Assembly: GCA_903871235.1 (NCBI GenBank)
Contig: CAIQGA010000159.1
Span: forward strand, 1-64,000
Length of the DNA stretch: 64,000 nucleotides
Reading direction: 5' to 3'
Source of the DNA: an uncultured Chlorobiaceae bacterium
GTDB taxonomy: Bacteria > Bacteroidota > Chlorobiia > Chlorobiales > Chlorobiaceae
Shown: positions 18,383-29,705 of the stretch, piece by piece
How positions within the stretch are numbered: position 1 is the stretch's first letter
How the letters are laid out: each line of letters opens with the position of its first letter
The notes under the pieces: generated by a model
Seen by the model: only the letters and a program-made list of their open reading frames with translations
Database searches by the model: none
What the model was told of the DNA's origin: nothing
Translations under genes and position numbers: made by a program

Positions 18383-20839
18383 ATGAAAACAAAAAAGGTA
18401 CAAGCATCTCGCTTTGTGCGTTTTGTTGTTTCGTCATTTTGCCTTACTGCATCACTGGTACCTCTCACCTCTTACGGAGCTGACAGCGGCACAATCAAAG
18501 GCAAAATCATCGACAAGGCAGACGGCGAAGGCGTTTACGGTGCATCCGTGACCATTGCCGGTACCACCATCGGTACTGCTACCGACATGAACGGCAACTT
18601 CACTCTCCAGAACGTCCCCGCAAAAGCACAGAAACTCTCCGTATCCATCGTTGGCTACGCTCCGGCAAGTCAGATCGTCACGGTGGGCACCGGCCAGACC
18701 GCCAGCGTAAACCTGCAGCTCGGCCAGACCACCATCATGGCTTCGGAAGTTGTGGTCGGCGCATCACTCTACAAGCAGGATCGGCTTGATGTTCCCGTGA
18801 CCGTGAACGTGGTCTCGCAGGAAAAGATCAAGCAGGAATCCAACCCGACACTTGACAGGGTGATTGAAGATGTTCCCGGTGTTGTGGTCACACGCGCAGG
18901 TGGACAGACAACGTCAAACATTCAGGTTCGCGGTTCAAACACCTATCAGGGTGGCGCTATCGGAACCCGTGTCTCTGCCTTTTATGACGGTTTTCCCATC
19001 AACGCTCCTGAGTCAGGCGAAGTGGCCTGGTCATCGGTCAATATGAATGCGGCTGACAAGGTTGAGATCCTGAAAGGTGCTGCGGCAACCCTCTATGGTT
19101 CAGGTGCTATGGGCGGAGTGGTGAACGTCTTTGGCCACCTTCCAGAAAAACTGGAAGTAAAAGCCGGTTTTAGCGGCGGTTTTTACGATGATCCTCCTTC
19201 CAGCGACCAGAGTCATTTTTTTGCTGATGGTCATACTCCATGGTTCTGGAACACCTACGTAGGGATCGGCAACAAGAGCGGCAAGCTGAGCTACAGCCTC
19301 CTCTATACGCACGGCAATGATGACGGCTACCGGCAAAATGCTAACGCAGAACTCAATGACGTAAAGCTTAAAGCTCGCTATGACATCGATGCGAAACAGT
19401 ACCTGCAGTTAAGCACGTTTTACAGTGAAACTGCGGGAGGGTATGCTTATGAATGGTATGCTGGACCAAATCCATCCGTTCCTGTAGCACATCCTGAACG
19501 CGCTTACGACATCACGTTCCTAGACTCTCAAGATGACCTCATAAGCCGCAAAAATGCACTTGTCGGCTTGAACTATGTCAACCTCCTGAGCGACAATCTT
19601 ACCCTTGACACCCGCATTTACTATACACATAACGGTGTCAAATACGAATATAATCCTACAGGTCCAAACGAAATGGCAGGGCCTCGTATTCTCCAGCCTG
19701 TTGGAAACTTCAATGAAACCTATTCCGATCGTTTCGGTGCAGGCACAAAGCTCGACTGGAGAGTTAGCAAAAGCCATCGGTTTATTTTCGGCCTTGAAGG
19801 GAGTTCAACTGACTTAAAGACAACGCAGTTGGCTGCAGGATTACCGCCAGCATCTTCAGGGAACAAAACCTTAGGAAGTATTAACGAAAAAAGTTGGGCG
19901 GCGTTTCTTCAGGATGAGTGGAAAATAACCGACAAGCTGACTACCATACTCTCACTGCGCTATGACTGGAACGGCATCAATGCGAATGAGACGACATATC
20001 TGGATTACAAAAATCCTATCGCTCCTTTTACGTACCCCACGGAAACAGCAACCATAGAAAACCCATCAGTCGACGCCTTCAATCCTCGCGTGGCGCTCAA
20101 CTACAAGGCAATGGATGATATGAGCTTCCGTGCTTCATGGGGTATGAGTTTCCGTGCACCAACACTCTACGAGCGGTTCATACGTAGTGCAGGCCCCTAT
20201 ACAGGAGTACCCAATCCTGCACTCGACAAGGAGACTATGACAGCCTATGAAATCGGCATGTTCAAGCAGTTCGGCAACAAAGTATCGCTTGATATCGCTG
20301 GCTTCCTGAACGACTATAATGACCTCATAGAATCTGTTATTGAAGCCAGTGACCTTACGTTTCAATACGGGAATATCACAAAAGCACGCATCTGGGGTAT
20401 TGAGACAAGCCTGAATTACAGGCCGACAAACGAGTGGGCTTTCAATGCAGCTTACACCTACATGAACGCAAAAAACCGTTCTTATGTCGCAGACCCTACG
20501 TCTGCCAACTATAATAACCCTGACCCAACATGGTTGGCCTACCGCCCTGAGCATACTGTCTCAGCAGGAGCAACCTGGAAACCGGTTAGACAGCTTGCGC
20601 TGAATCTGAATGGGCGCTATATGAGCAAGTACAAGGCGATAAGTAACCACACAAACACACTAGGCCTCAACTACCCCGGTGACTTTATCGTGCTTAACGC
20701 TGGCGTGAAGTATCAGGCAGGTGAGACGGTCTCTTTGAACCTCCTTTGCCGCAACATCGGCAACGTGCAGTACGAAGAGGCAGAATGGTTCCGTGCACCA
20801 GGACGCAGTTTTGTTATGGGAATCGATTGCACGTTCTGA
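18383..20839 (+). CDS. TonB-dependent outer-membrane receptor
   Basis: This 818-aa precursor starts with a signal peptide (MKTKKVQASRFVRFVV to SYGA, residues 1-31). Residues 32-110 are a carboxypeptidase-regulatory-like domain (GTIKGKIIDKADGEGVYGAS), typical of Bacteroidota and Chlorobi receptors. The plug follows (VVVTRAGGQTTSNIQVRGSN, then YGSGAMGGVVNV), then a 22-strand barrel ending with the outer-membrane signature Phe (FVMGIDCTF). Such receptors import iron chelates, cobalamin or similar ligands using TonB energy. The substrate is not evident. It lies just upstream of the bacteriochlorophyll cluster but behind its own strong terminator. I chose ATG 18383 because the earlier frame (from 18233) lacks any domain. 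Confidence 0.92.
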   Translation: MKTKKVQASRFVRFVVSSFCLTASLVPLTSYGADSGTIKGKIIDKADGEGVYGASVTIAGTTIGTATDMNGNFTLQNVPAKAQKLSVSIVGYAPASQIVTVGTGQTASVNLQLGQTTIMASEVVVGASLYKQDRLDVPVTVNVVSQEKIKQESNPTLDRVIEDVPGVVVTRAGGQTTSNIQVRGSNTYQGGAIGTRVSAFYDGFPINAPESGEVAWSSVNMNAADKVEILKGAAATLYGSGAMGGVVNVFGHLPEKLEVKAGFSGGFYDDPPSSDQSHFFADGHTPWFWNTYVGIGNKSGKLSYSLLYTHGNDDGYRQNANAELNDVKLKARYDIDAKQYLQLSTFYSETAGGYAYEWYAGPNPSVPVAHPERAYDITFLDSQDDLISRKNALVGLNYVNLLSDNLTLDTRIYYTHNGVKYEYNPTGPNEMAGPRILQPVGNFNETYSDRFGAGTKLDWRVSKSHRFIFGLEGSSTDLKTTQLAAGLPPASSGNKTLGSINEKSWAAFLQDEWKITDKLTTILSLRYDWNGINANETTYLDYKNPIAPFTYPTETATIENPSVDAFNPRVALNYKAMDDMSFRASWGMSFRAPTLYERFIRSAGPYTGVPNPALDKETMTAYEIGMFKQFGNKVSLDIAGFLNDYNDLIESVIEASDLTFQYGNITKARIWGIETSLNYRPTNEWAFNAAYTYMNAKNRSYVADPTSANYNNPDPTWLAYRPEHTVSAGATWKPVRQLALNLNGRYMSKYKAISNHTNTLGLNYPGDFIVLNAGVKYQAGETVSLNLLCRNIGNVQYEEAEWFRAPGRSFVMGIDCTF

Positions 20840-20871
20840 AGAGAAGCATTCAGCAACAAGTCGTTATGACC

Positions 20872-20913
20872 AGAGCCAGCCCTTTCGGCAACGAAGGGCT
20901 GGCTCTTTTTTTA
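20872..20913 (+). terminator. Strong terminator after the TonB receptor
   Basis: A 13-bp perfect stem, AGAGCCAGCCCTT with AAGGGCTGGCTCT, has a 9-nt loop and a run of seven T. It insulates the bch genes from the receptor. Confidence 0.93.
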
Positions 20914-20995
20914 ATCGTTAGTTTACATCATGGGATTTTATTACATTTTGCAATCCTGTTAAAACCACCAGAAACGCACATCTTTTTGTAATTCT

Positions 20996-23900
20996 ATGCA
21001 CGATAAAATCAGAATTGCCGCTATTGTCGGGATGGAGCAATGCAACCAGCGGGTATGGCGCGAGGTAACCTCCAAAATCGCCGCACACGCTGAATTGACC
21101 CAATGGACCGATCAGGATCTTGAGCACCAGAATCCTGAAGCAGCCGAAGCAATCCGCAACGCCGATTGTATTTTTACCACCCTCATACAGTTCAAGATGC
21201 AGGCCGACTGGCTGCAGGAGCAGGTCGCGCAGTCGAAGGCGAAGGTCGTCTTTGCCTACGAGTCGATGCCTGAAGTGATGCAAATGACGAAAATTGGTAC
21301 CTATGTGGTTTCGGGGGATGGCAGCGGCATGCCCGATATTGTCAAGAAAGTTGCAAAAATGCTGGTGAAGGGACGCGACGAAGATGCGCTTTACGGCTAC
21401 ATGAAGCTGCTGAAAATCATGCGCACCATGCTTCCGCTAATCCCCAAAAAAGCAAAAGATTTCAAGAACTGGATGCAGGTCTACACCTACTGGATGAATC
21501 CGACGACGGAGAATCTGGCATCGATGTTCAATTATATCATCGCTGAATACTTTGAGGTTGATATCAAGGTTGAGAAGGTGCAGGAGGTACCCACCATGGG
21601 CTTCTACCATCCGGATGCACCGGAATACCTGAAAGATCTGCACCATTATGAAAAGTGGCTGCACAAGCGCAATAAAATTGCGGCGAAACAGCGCAACATC
21701 GGCATGTTGTTTTTCCGCAAGCACCTGCTTCAGGAGAAGGAGTATATCGATAATGCCATTCGTGCCATCGAAGCCAAGGGGCTCAATCCCCTGCCGGTCT
21801 TTGTGATGGGTGTTGAAGGGCACGTTGCCGCAAGAGAGTGGTTTACGCACAACAACATCGACATGCTCATCAACATGATGGGCTTCGGCTTTGTGGGCGG
21901 CCCCGCAGGCGCAACCACACCGGGCGCCTCATCAGCCGCACGCGACGAAATTCTGGGCAAAATAAACGCACCCTACGTCGTCTCCCAGCCGCTCTTCATT
22001 CAGGATTTTGCCTCATGGAAGTCGCAGGGGGTCATTCCGCTCCAGTCAGCCATGACCTATTCGCTGCCTGAGATGGATGGTGCTGTCTGCCCGGTTGTGC
22101 TCGGAGCCATCAAGGATGGACGCCTCCAGACCGTGCCCGATCGTCTCGACAGGCTTGCCGGTTTGGCCAAAAAGTTTTCAGAGCTGCGCCAGATTGCGAA
22201 CAAAGACAAAAAGGTCGCTCTCGTTGTTTACGACTATCCTCCGGGCATGGGCAAAAAGGCGAGTGCCGCCCTGCTTGATGTACCAAAAAGTCTCTACAAT
22301 ATCCTCAAGTCGCTTCGCACCGAAGGATATAACATCGGTGAGCTTCCAGAGTCACCCGAAGAGCTGCTCGCCATGCTCGATCGTGCGACCGACTACGAAA
22401 TCCAGGCGCATGAGCAGGGGTGCTTCTCCATCGACCGCGAAACCTACAACACCCTCACCAGTTCCAGAGAGCGTGAACGCATTGAAGGACGCTGGAGCGG
22501 TTTCCCTGGAGAGATTGCCCCCATCAAGCCTGACCGGCTCTTTATTGGCGGCATAACGCTCGGCAACATCTTTATCGGCGTTCAGCCGCGCCTTGGCATA
22601 CAGGGTGACCCGATGCGCCTCCTCTTCGACAAGGAGAACACACCGCATCATCAATATATCGCCTTCTACCGCTGGATCAGCCGCACCTTCGGCGCCAATG
22701 CCCTGGTACACGTCGGCATGCACGGTACAGCGGAGTGGATGCCCGGCCTGCAACTTGGCGTCACCGGCGACTGCTGGTCGGACGCACTGCTCGGCGAGGT
22801 GCCCCACTTCTACATCTACCCGATCAACAACCCGAGCGAGGCCAACATTGCCAAGCGTCGCGGCCACGCCACCATGATTTCGCACAACATCCCGCCACTT
22901 GCACGGGCCGGCCTCTACAAAGAGCTTCCCGCCTTCAAGGAGATGCTGAACGACTACCGTGAGCGCGGACTTGAAAAGATGGTCGATGTTGAGACCGAAG
23001 AGGTTATCATCACCAAGGCGCAGCAGCTCAACCTGACCGATGACTGCCCACGTGTTGAAGGGGAGAGCTTCCCCGACTATATCAGTCGCCTCTACACCTA
23101 CATGATGGAGCTTGAAGGGCGCCTGATTTCAAACTCACTGCACGTCTTCGGCGAAACACCAAGGCTCGACAGTCAGGTCACCACCATTACGGAGTACCTC
23201 AAGGTTCGCGGCAACGAAAAATCGCTGCCATCGCTTATCATGCAGGCCATCGGCGAAGATAAAACCTTTGGTGATTATGCTACCCTGGCCACCCGCGCCC
23301 GCAAGGGAGAGCAGAAAGCACTTACGGCTCGTGAAACCGTCGATGGGCACACACGGGAGTTTATCGAAAAAACTATTTTCGGCCAGACCAATCCGACGAC
23401 CGTCTTCAACACCATGACGGGCGGCGAAAAGCCTACCCGGGAGATGGCCGAAGCCATTACAGCCGCACTGCAGGATGGCGTTGCCCTCAAACGCGCACTC
23501 GAAGACAACCGCAACGAGATGAAGGGATTCCTTAGGGCCCTTTGCGGCGAGTACATTCCTTCAGGCTCCGGCGGTGACTTGGTGCGTGACGGTGCAGGCA
23601 TTCTGCCAACCGGACGCAACATCCACGCCATTGACCCGTGGCGCATCCCTTCGGAACTGGCCTTCAAGCGCGGCAAGCAGATTGCCGAGAGCATTTTGGC
23701 CCGTCACACCGAAGAGAATGAGGGTGAGTACCCCGAAACCATTGCCCAGGTACTCTGGGGGCTCGACACCATCAAGAGCAAAGGCGAAGCGGTGGCCGTC
23801 ATCATCCACCTCATGGGCGCCGAACCAGCCTACGATGCACAGGGTAAAATAAGCCACTACCGCCTCGTGCCGCTCGAAAAGCTCGGAAGGCCGAGAATTG

Positions 23901-24799
23901 ACGTGCTGATCCAGATCAGCTCCATCTTCCGCGACACCTTTGGCGTGCTTGTCGATCATCTCGACAAACTGGTCAAGGATGCCGCGAGGGCCATTGAGCC
24001 ATACGAGATGAACCATATCAAAAAGCATGTAGACGCCGCCATGAAAGAGGGCAAGGATTTTGAGAGCGCCACATCGCGCCTCTTTACCCAGGCACCCGGT
24101 GCTTACGGCTCACAGGTCGAAGAGCTGGTTGAGGATTCAGCATGGGAGTCGGAAGATGATCTCGATAACATGTTCATCAAGCGTACCGGTTTTGCCTACG
24201 GCGGAAACCGCTACGGCGACCAGCAGAGTGATATTCTCAAAGGGCTGCTCAGTACTGTTGACCGTGTGGTGCAGCAGGTTGACTCGGCGGAATTCGGCAT
24301 TACCGATATCGACCGTTACTTCTCCTCATCGGGCGCATTGCAACTCTCGGCTCGCCGTCGCAATCCCAAGGGTGACAAGGTGAAACTCAACTACGTCGAG
24401 ACCTTTACGGCTGATGTCAAGATTGACGATGCCGACAAGGCACTTAAAGTGGAGTTCCGCAGCAAGCTGCTCAACCCGAAATGGTTTGAGACCATGCTCG
24501 ATCAGGGGCACAGTGGAGCGGCCGAAATTAGCAACCGCTTTACCTACATGCTTGGCTGGGACGCCGTCACCAAAGGCGTTGACGACTGGGTCTACAAAGA
24601 GGCCGCCGAAACCTACGCCATGGATCCTAAAATGCGCGAACGGCTCATGAAGGTCAACCCGAAAGCGTTCAAGAACATTGTCGGACGCATGCTTGAAGCA
24701 AGCGGACGCGGCATGTGGAGCGCCGACCCCGACATGATCGAAAAGCTTCAGGAGATCTACAGCGACCTCGAAGACCGTCTTGAAGGAATTGAGGTTTAA
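20996..24799 (+). CDS. bchT: Magnesium-chelatase H-subunit paralogue (BchT-like)
   Basis: This 1267-aa protein belongs to the CobN/BchH family. BchH-type proteins bind protoporphyrin IX and, with BchI and BchD, insert Mg2+; green sulfur bacteria have several H paralogues (BchH, BchS, BchT). It shares the family landmarks [28 protein letters not shown] and [20 protein letters not shown]. The porphyrin/metal-site motif reads [15 protein letters not shown] (about residues 575-590), differing from [13 protein letters not shown] of the next gene, so this is the divergent copy. Naming as bchT rather than bchS rests on its place next to bchH, as I recall it for Chlorobaculum tepidum. bchI and bchD are not in the window. 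It is followed by its own terminator. Confidence 0.85.
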   Translation: MHDKIRIAAIVGMEQCNQRVWREVTSKIAAHAELTQWTDQDLEHQNPEAAEAIRNADCIFTTLIQFKMQADWLQEQVAQSKAKVVFAYESMPEVMQMTKIGTYVVSGDGSGMPDIVKKVAKMLVKGRDEDALYGYMKLLKIMRTMLPLIPKKAKDFKNWMQVYTYWMNPTTENLASMFNYIIAEYFEVDIKVEKVQEVPTMGFYHPDAPEYLKDLHHYEKWLHKRNKIAAKQRNIGMLFFRKHLLQEKEYIDNAIRAIEAKGLNPLPVFVMGVEGHVAAREWFTHNNIDMLINMMGFGFVGGPAGATTPGASSAARDEILGKINAPYVVSQPLFIQDFASWKSQGVIPLQSAMTYSLPEMDGAVCPVVLGAIKDGRLQTVPDRLDRLAGLAKKFSELRQIANKDKKVALVVYDYPPGMGKKASAALLDVPKSLYNILKSLRTEGYNIGELPESPEELLAMLDRATDYEIQAHEQGCFSIDRETYNTLTSSRERERIEGRWSGFPGEIAPIKPDRLFIGGITLGNIFIGVQPRLGIQGDPMRLLFDKENTPHHQYIAFYRWISRTFGANALVHVGMHGTAEWMPGLQLGVTGDCWSDALLGEVPHFYIYPINNPSEANIAKRRGHATMISHNIPPLARAGLYKELPAFKEMLNDYRERGLEKMVDVETEEVIITKAQQLNLTDDCPRVEGESFPDYISRLYTYMMELEGRLISNSLHVFGETPRLDSQVTTITEYLKVRGNEKSLPSLIMQAIGEDKTFGDYATLATRARKGEQKALTARETVDGHTREFIEKTIFGQTNPTTVFNTMTGGEKPTREMAEAITAALQDGVALKRALEDNRNEMKGFLRALCGEYIPSGSGGDLVRDGAGILPTGRNIHAIDPWRIPSELAFKRGKQIAESILARHTEENEGEYPETIAQVLWGLDTIKSKGEAVAVIIHLMGAEPAYDAQGKISHYRLVPLEKLGRPRIDVLIQISSIFRDTFGVLVDHLDKLVKDAARAIEPYEMNHIKKHVDAAMKEGKDFESATSRLFTQAPGAYGSQVEELVEDSAWESEDDLDNMFIKRTGFAYGGNRYGDQQSDILKGLLSTVDRVVQQVDSAEFGITDIDRYFSSSGALQLSARRRNPKGDKVKLNYVETFTADVKIDDADKALKVEFRSKLLNPKWFETMLDQGHSGAAEISNRFTYMLGWDAVTKGVDDWVYKEAAETYAMDPKMRERLMKVNPKAFKNIVGRMLEASGRGMWSADPDMIEKLQEIYSDLEDRLEGIEV

Positions 24800-24829
24800 A
24801 AGGTTTCTTTACGAATACATCCAAGACAG

Positions 24830-24862
24830 AAAAGCACGGCTCACCCCCGTGCTTTTTTGCTT
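24830..24862 (+). terminator. Terminator between the two H-subunit genes
   Basis: Stem AAAAGCACGG with CCGTGCTTTT, 7-nt loop, then more T. It lies 31 bp after the first gene and 110 bp before bchH, so the tandem pair need not be expressed together. Confidence 0.85.
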
Positions 24863-24971
24863 TCTCCACCCGGCAGTCACCGCACGGGTTTCATTATTGC
24901 TGATGGGTTTGGTATATTCCAGCCGCGCTGCTCCTTTGGTCATCACCTGTTTATTACCGAGGTTACATTTT

Positions 24972-27900
24972 ATGCGTTTTGTTTTCCTTACCATGGAGGC
25001 CACCAACAACAGCACTGTACGGGCTGCTGCCGGTGAGCTGAACAGGAAGTTTCAGGTCGGATTGGAGGTTTCAGTATTCAGTCTTGGCCTCCATAACAGC
25101 AAAAAACTCTGGGAAACGCTCGAAGAGATTCTCCCGAAAGCAGATTTTGTCTTCGGCTCTATGCTCTTCAGCGAGGAGATTGTCAGGCCACTGGAAAAAC
25201 TGCTCGACCCTCTAAGCTGCCCGGTCTGCATCATTACCAGCAACCCCGCTCTCATTACCCAAACAAGAGTGGGAAAATTTTCGCTGCGCAAGCCCCAAAA
25301 AGAGGAGCTGAAAGAGAAGAGCATCTTCAAGCAGTGGGCATCCCGGCTGATGCCCAAACAGAGCCACGGGGAGAGTCAGCGGCAACTGGCAATGGTGCGA
25401 AGTGTCAGCAAGCTAATGAAACACATCCCCGGCAAGGCACGCGATATCCATACCTTTATTGCCGCCCACCAATTCTGGCTGAACGGCTCACAGGAAAACA
25501 TGGAGCGCTTTCTCTCACTCTTGATAGAACGCTACTCTCCGGGATGGAAAGGCAAACTCCCCCAGGATGATCCGCTTTTCTATCCCGATGCCGCTCTTTG
25601 CCATCCGGATGCACCTGAACCATTTTTCACCACACGTGATTTTCTTGAGTGGCAGAAGAGGAACAAGCCAAAGCTCAGCAAGGGAACGGTGATCATTCTT
25701 GCCATGCGCTCGACCGTCCTGAGCAACAACATGGAGCACCTCAACGCCCTGGTGCGCTCACTCGAATCAAAAGGGATACGGTGCACTCTTGCCTACAGCG
25801 GTGGCCTCGATTTCCGTCCCGCCTTTGAGCGCTTTTTCAACCCCGAAACGCCCGGTTCACTGAAGCCGTCACTGCTCATCAACGCCACAGGATTTTCACT
25901 CGTTGGCGGCCCCGCAGAAAACAGGGCACCTGAAGCGGTCGAGGTACTGAAAAAACTCGATATCCCCTGCCTGAATCTTATCCCCCTCTCTTTTCAGCCA
26001 ATAGAGCAGTGGCGTGAAAGCAATCTTGGCCTGACACCGCTCCAAACCGCCCTGAGTGTGGCCGTAACAGAGCTCGACGGCTCCATAGAACCGCACGTCT
26101 ATGCCGGCACAGAGAGCGGCAGCGAACGAACGATGGCGCTTGAAGCGGAGCTTCAAACCATTACCGGACGAGTGCAGCGACTCCTCCGATTGCAGGAGAG
26201 GCCGCCCGCTGAAAAGAAAATTGCCATTATCCTTTTCAATTTTCCGCCCAACCTCGGCAATGCCGGTACAGCGGCCTACCTCAATGTTTTTGAAAGCCTG
26301 CACAGGCTTTTGCTGGAGATGAAATCGGCCGGATACACGGTTGATGTACCGGAAACAACCGAGGCACTGAGAGAGAAACTGCTTGAAGGAAACAGGCTGG
26401 TGTATGGTACCGACGGCAATGTGGAGGCGCAGCTTCCCGTCACCGAGTACCGCAAACTTTTCCCGGCATATCAGGCCATCGAGCCATTCTGGGGCGATGC
26501 TCCGGGTGAAATCCTTAATGACCGTACCCGCTTTCATATCCTCGGCTGCTCACTTGGCAATATCTTTATCGGCCAGCAACCATCGTTCGGCTACGAGCGC
26601 GACCCGATGCGCCTGCTCATGGCAAAAGATGCTGCACCCAACCACGCTTTTGCGGCCTTCTACACCTGGATTGAAGCATGCTTCGATGCCGATGCCGTCG
26701 TACACTTTGGCACACACGGTGCTCTCGAATTCATGCCCGGTAAACAGGCAGGACTCTCGGCATCATGCTGGCCAACACGACTGATTGGCAAGTTGCCAAA
26801 CTTTTACTGCTACTGCGTCAATAACCCGAGCGAAGGTGCTATTGCCAAACGCCGCAGCTTTGCCACGCTCATCAGCTACCTCTCCCCTCCGCTTGAACAT
26901 GCCGGACTCTACAAAAACCTGCGAAAACTCAAGGAGCTGATTGCCAGCTTCAGGAGCCTTGCTTCAGATGAGTTGCTCGAAGAGATCAGGGAGTTCGCAA
27001 TAGCTCTGGAAATTGATGGAAGCCTTGATGAAAGAGCCGCAGAGGAATATATCGCGAGGCTGCACAGCGAGCTCTACAGGATTGAGGAGCGCATGATTCC
27101 ACTCGGTCTGCACATCATGGGTGAGGCACCAACACCTGAAAGCGTCAGCGACCATCTGGCCCTGCTTGCAGCACACAGCCGCCCTGAACTTGATGGAAAA
27201 TCACTGCCTGAGCTGATTTGCCAGCACCTCGACTACAACTACAGTGAGCTGCTTGATCACCTCGACAATGAGAGAAGTGCCCAGGAGAAATGGCAGCAGG
27301 TATCAGCGATAAGCCGTGAAGCCCTTAAACGCTTCACTGGAGTCTTTTACCCGGAAAAGAACCCCGGTCTGCCGATAGCAAAAGTGCTTGAGGGAAGCTT
27401 TGCCGTCAGAAAAGCCGAGGCCAACGACTACCTGCATCGCGAGGCGGGAACCAGACCACCAGAGCTTCAACGCCTGTGGGAGTTCCTGAACACCGTCCTC
27501 ATCAATCTGACTGAAAATCATGAACTCAAGGCTCTGCTGCACGCTCTTGACGGAAACTATACCCCGCCCTCACCCGGCAACGACCTTGTCCGGAACCCCG
27601 ACATCATTCCTACGGGCCGGAACATGCACAGCCTCGATCCCTACACCATCCCCTCACCCTTTGCCCAGAAAAGCGGAAAGCTTTCGGCTGAGGAGCTGCT
27701 GCTGCAGTACCGCAAAGAGAGTGGTGAAAACCCGCACTCCATCGCCCTTATTCTTTGGGGAACCGACAACCTGAAAAGCGATGGCGAAGGAGTTGCACAA
27801 GCACTGGCACTTATGGGTGCAAGGGTAAAAACCGATGAAATGGGCAAGATTGCCGATGTTGAACTCCTGCCGCTTGCCGAGCTGGGTCGCCCACGCATCG

Positions 27901-28802
27901 ACGTCGTGATGACCATCAGCGGTATCTTCCGCGATCTGCTCTCCCCGCAGGTCAAACTGCTCGACCGGGCTGCCCGTATGGCTGCGGCGGCCGATGAACC
28001 TGACGAAATGAACTTTCTTCGAAAACATGTCCTGCAGGAGATGGCGGAAAAGGGCTGCACCTTTGACGAGGCCTCAAACAGGGTCTATTCGAATGCACCC
28101 GGAAGTTACGGGGCAAATGTGAACCATCTGATCGAAAGCAGTACATGGGAGGAGGAAAGCCAGCTTGCCGAGGCCTTTGTGAGCCGCAAAAGCTTTACCG
28201 TAACCCCAAACGGGCAATGGGAAGAGTGCCCCGATGCACTTCGCTCCGCCCTGCAGCATGTCACGCTCACCTTCCAGAATATCGACAGTTGCGAAATCGG
28301 TATTTCTGATATTGATCATTATTATGAGTATCTTGGCGGGGTTTCAAAAACCGTGGAACAGCTCAGCCGGGTAAAGCCAAAGGTGATGGTTGGCGATATC
28401 GACGGTACGGGGAAAAAACAGCGGATCTGCTCACTTGAAAAAATGGTCTCACTTGAAGCACGCACCAAACTGCTTAACCCGAAATGGTATGAAGCGATGC
28501 TGGAGCATGGCTATGAGGGAGTGAGGGAGATTGAGTCGCATCTCACGAACACCTACGGATGGAGCGCAACGGCTTCGGCGGTTAAAAAATGGACCTACGA
28601 TCAGTTTAACGAAACCTTTTTGCAAGACAAAGCCATGCTTGAACGGCTGGCAAGCCTCAATGCACACGCCACCATGTCGATGACGAGAAGATTGCTCGAA
28701 GCTCATTCACGTGGATTCTGGGAAACCGATGACAGCACCATTGATGAACTGCAGGAACTCTACGCCGATCTTGAAACTCGAATAGAAGGGGTGGCCGAGT
28801 GA
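24972..28802 (+). CDS. bchH: Magnesium-chelatase subunit H
   Basis: This 1276-aa protein inserts magnesium into protoporphyrin IX with BchI/BchD, the first committed bacteriochlorophyll step. The canonical H motif is intact: [20 protein letters not shown] (near residues 578-597), followed by [20 protein letters not shown] and the N-terminal [17 protein letters not shown]. Late landmarks are [20 protein letters not shown] and the end [20 protein letters not shown]. The frame opens at 24780 but those codons cross the terminator, so the ATG at 24972 ([12 protein letters not shown]) is chosen. bchM follows after 58 bp; BchH is known to cooperate with BchM, which fits an operon. Confidence 0.94.
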   Translation: MRFVFLTMEATNNSTVRAAAGELNRKFQVGLEVSVFSLGLHNSKKLWETLEEILPKADFVFGSMLFSEEIVRPLEKLLDPLSCPVCIITSNPALITQTRVGKFSLRKPQKEELKEKSIFKQWASRLMPKQSHGESQRQLAMVRSVSKLMKHIPGKARDIHTFIAAHQFWLNGSQENMERFLSLLIERYSPGWKGKLPQDDPLFYPDAALCHPDAPEPFFTTRDFLEWQKRNKPKLSKGTVIILAMRSTVLSNNMEHLNALVRSLESKGIRCTLAYSGGLDFRPAFERFFNPETPGSLKPSLLINATGFSLVGGPAENRAPEAVEVLKKLDIPCLNLIPLSFQPIEQWRESNLGLTPLQTALSVAVTELDGSIEPHVYAGTESGSERTMALEAELQTITGRVQRLLRLQERPPAEKKIAIILFNFPPNLGNAGTAAYLNVFESLHRLLLEMKSAGYTVDVPETTEALREKLLEGNRLVYGTDGNVEAQLPVTEYRKLFPAYQAIEPFWGDAPGEILNDRTRFHILGCSLGNIFIGQQPSFGYERDPMRLLMAKDAAPNHAFAAFYTWIEACFDADAVVHFGTHGALEFMPGKQAGLSASCWPTRLIGKLPNFYCYCVNNPSEGAIAKRRSFATLISYLSPPLEHAGLYKNLRKLKELIASFRSLASDELLEEIREFAIALEIDGSLDERAAEEYIARLHSELYRIEERMIPLGLHIMGEAPTPESVSDHLALLAAHSRPELDGKSLPELICQHLDYNYSELLDHLDNERSAQEKWQQVSAISREALKRFTGVFYPEKNPGLPIAKVLEGSFAVRKAEANDYLHREAGTRPPELQRLWEFLNTVLINLTENHELKALLHALDGNYTPPSPGNDLVRNPDIIPTGRNMHSLDPYTIPSPFAQKSGKLSAEELLLQYRKESGENPHSIALILWGTDNLKSDGEGVAQALALMGARVKTDEMGKIADVELLPLAELGRPRIDVVMTISGIFRDLLSPQVKLLDRAARMAAAADEPDEMNFLRKHVLQEMAEKGCTFDEASNRVYSNAPGSYGANVNHLIESSTWEEESQLAEAFVSRKSFTVTPNGQWEECPDALRSALQHVTLTFQNIDSCEIGISDIDHYYEYLGGVSKTVEQLSRVKPKVMVGDIDGTGKKQRICSLEKMVSLEARTKLLNPKWYEAMLEHGYEGVREIESHLTNTYGWSATASAVKKWTYDQFNETFLQDKAMLERLASLNAHATMSMTRRLLEAHSRGFWETDDSTIDELQELYADLETRIEGVAE

Positions 28803-28860
28803 GCACCGCAAACACTATATTGTAACAAAGTCAACCAAGCAACCGTCAAACCAGTACACC

Positions 28861-29559
28861 ATGAGCAGCTCCCCTTTCAATGCTGAAGAACACAAGAAAA
28901 TGCTCCGCTCCTATTTCAATGGTCAGGGCTTTCAGCGATGGGCATCAATATACGGCGACGATAAACTCTCCTCCGTGCGCAATACGGTACGTCAGGGTCA
29001 TGCCGTCATGATGGACAAGGCATTCGACTGGCTGCAGCAGCTTGGGCTGCCAAAAGGGGCAACCGTGCTTGATGCCGGCTGTGGTACAGGACTTTTCAGC
29101 ATCCGGCTTGCCAAGGCGGGGTATAAGGTAACAGCCGTTGATATCGCTTCGCAGATGGTCGACAAGGCAAAAGCTGAAGCCACAAAAGAGGGAGTGCAGA
29201 ACAACATCACCTTCGAGGTCAATACCCTTGAGTCAGTACGCGGCAGCTACGATGCCGTGGTCTGCTTCGACGTCCTCATCCACTACCCGGCAGAAGGATT
29301 TTCCCAAGCCTTCCGCAATCTCGCCAGCCTGACAAAAGGCTCCGTTATATTCACGTATGCCCCTTACAACAAGCTTCTTGCGCTCATGCACTGGCTTGGA
29401 GGCTATTTCCCGAAAAAAGAGCGCCGCACCACCATCCAGATGATTCGCGACGAGGAGATGCAAAAAGCAATGCAGAAAACCGGCATGAAAATGAAAAGCC
29501 GCGAAAAGGTCAGTTTCGGCTTTTATCATACCATGCTGATGAACACATCACACAAATAA
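28861..29559 (+). CDS. bchM: Magnesium-protoporphyrin IX O-methyltransferase
   Basis: This 232-aa enzyme uses S-adenosylmethionine to methylate the ring-C propionate of Mg-protoporphyrin IX. The SAM-binding motif I is [19 protein letters not shown] near residues 68-86, then [15 protein letters not shown] and the post-motif [11 protein letters not shown]. The N-terminus [20 protein letters not shown] is typical of BchM/ChlM. It sits between bchH and bchE and is of normal length. Confidence 0.95.
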   Translation: MSSSPFNAEEHKKMLRSYFNGQGFQRWASIYGDDKLSSVRNTVRQGHAVMMDKAFDWLQQLGLPKGATVLDAGCGTGLFSIRLAKAGYKVTAVDIASQMVDKAKAEATKEGVQNNITFEVNTLESVRGSYDAVVCFDVLIHYPAEGFSQAFRNLASLTKGSVIFTYAPYNKLLALMHWLGGYFPKKERRTTIQMIRDEEMQKAMQKTGMKMKSREKVSFGFYHTMLMNTSHK

Positions 29560-29705
29560 GAGCGGTAAACTAAAACCCTATGAAAATTCTATAAAATAAT
29601 TGTAAATTAGAAATTCAGGGATTTTTAAGAGTCTGGAACAAGTTTTAACTGATGCATGCAACAGTCCCTATTTCGTAAAAAAACATATCTGGAGGATGGA
29701 GACCG

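Noticed and set aside
24780-24971. Longer start for bchH
   Set aside because: The extension crosses a clear terminator and lacks H-subunit similarity.
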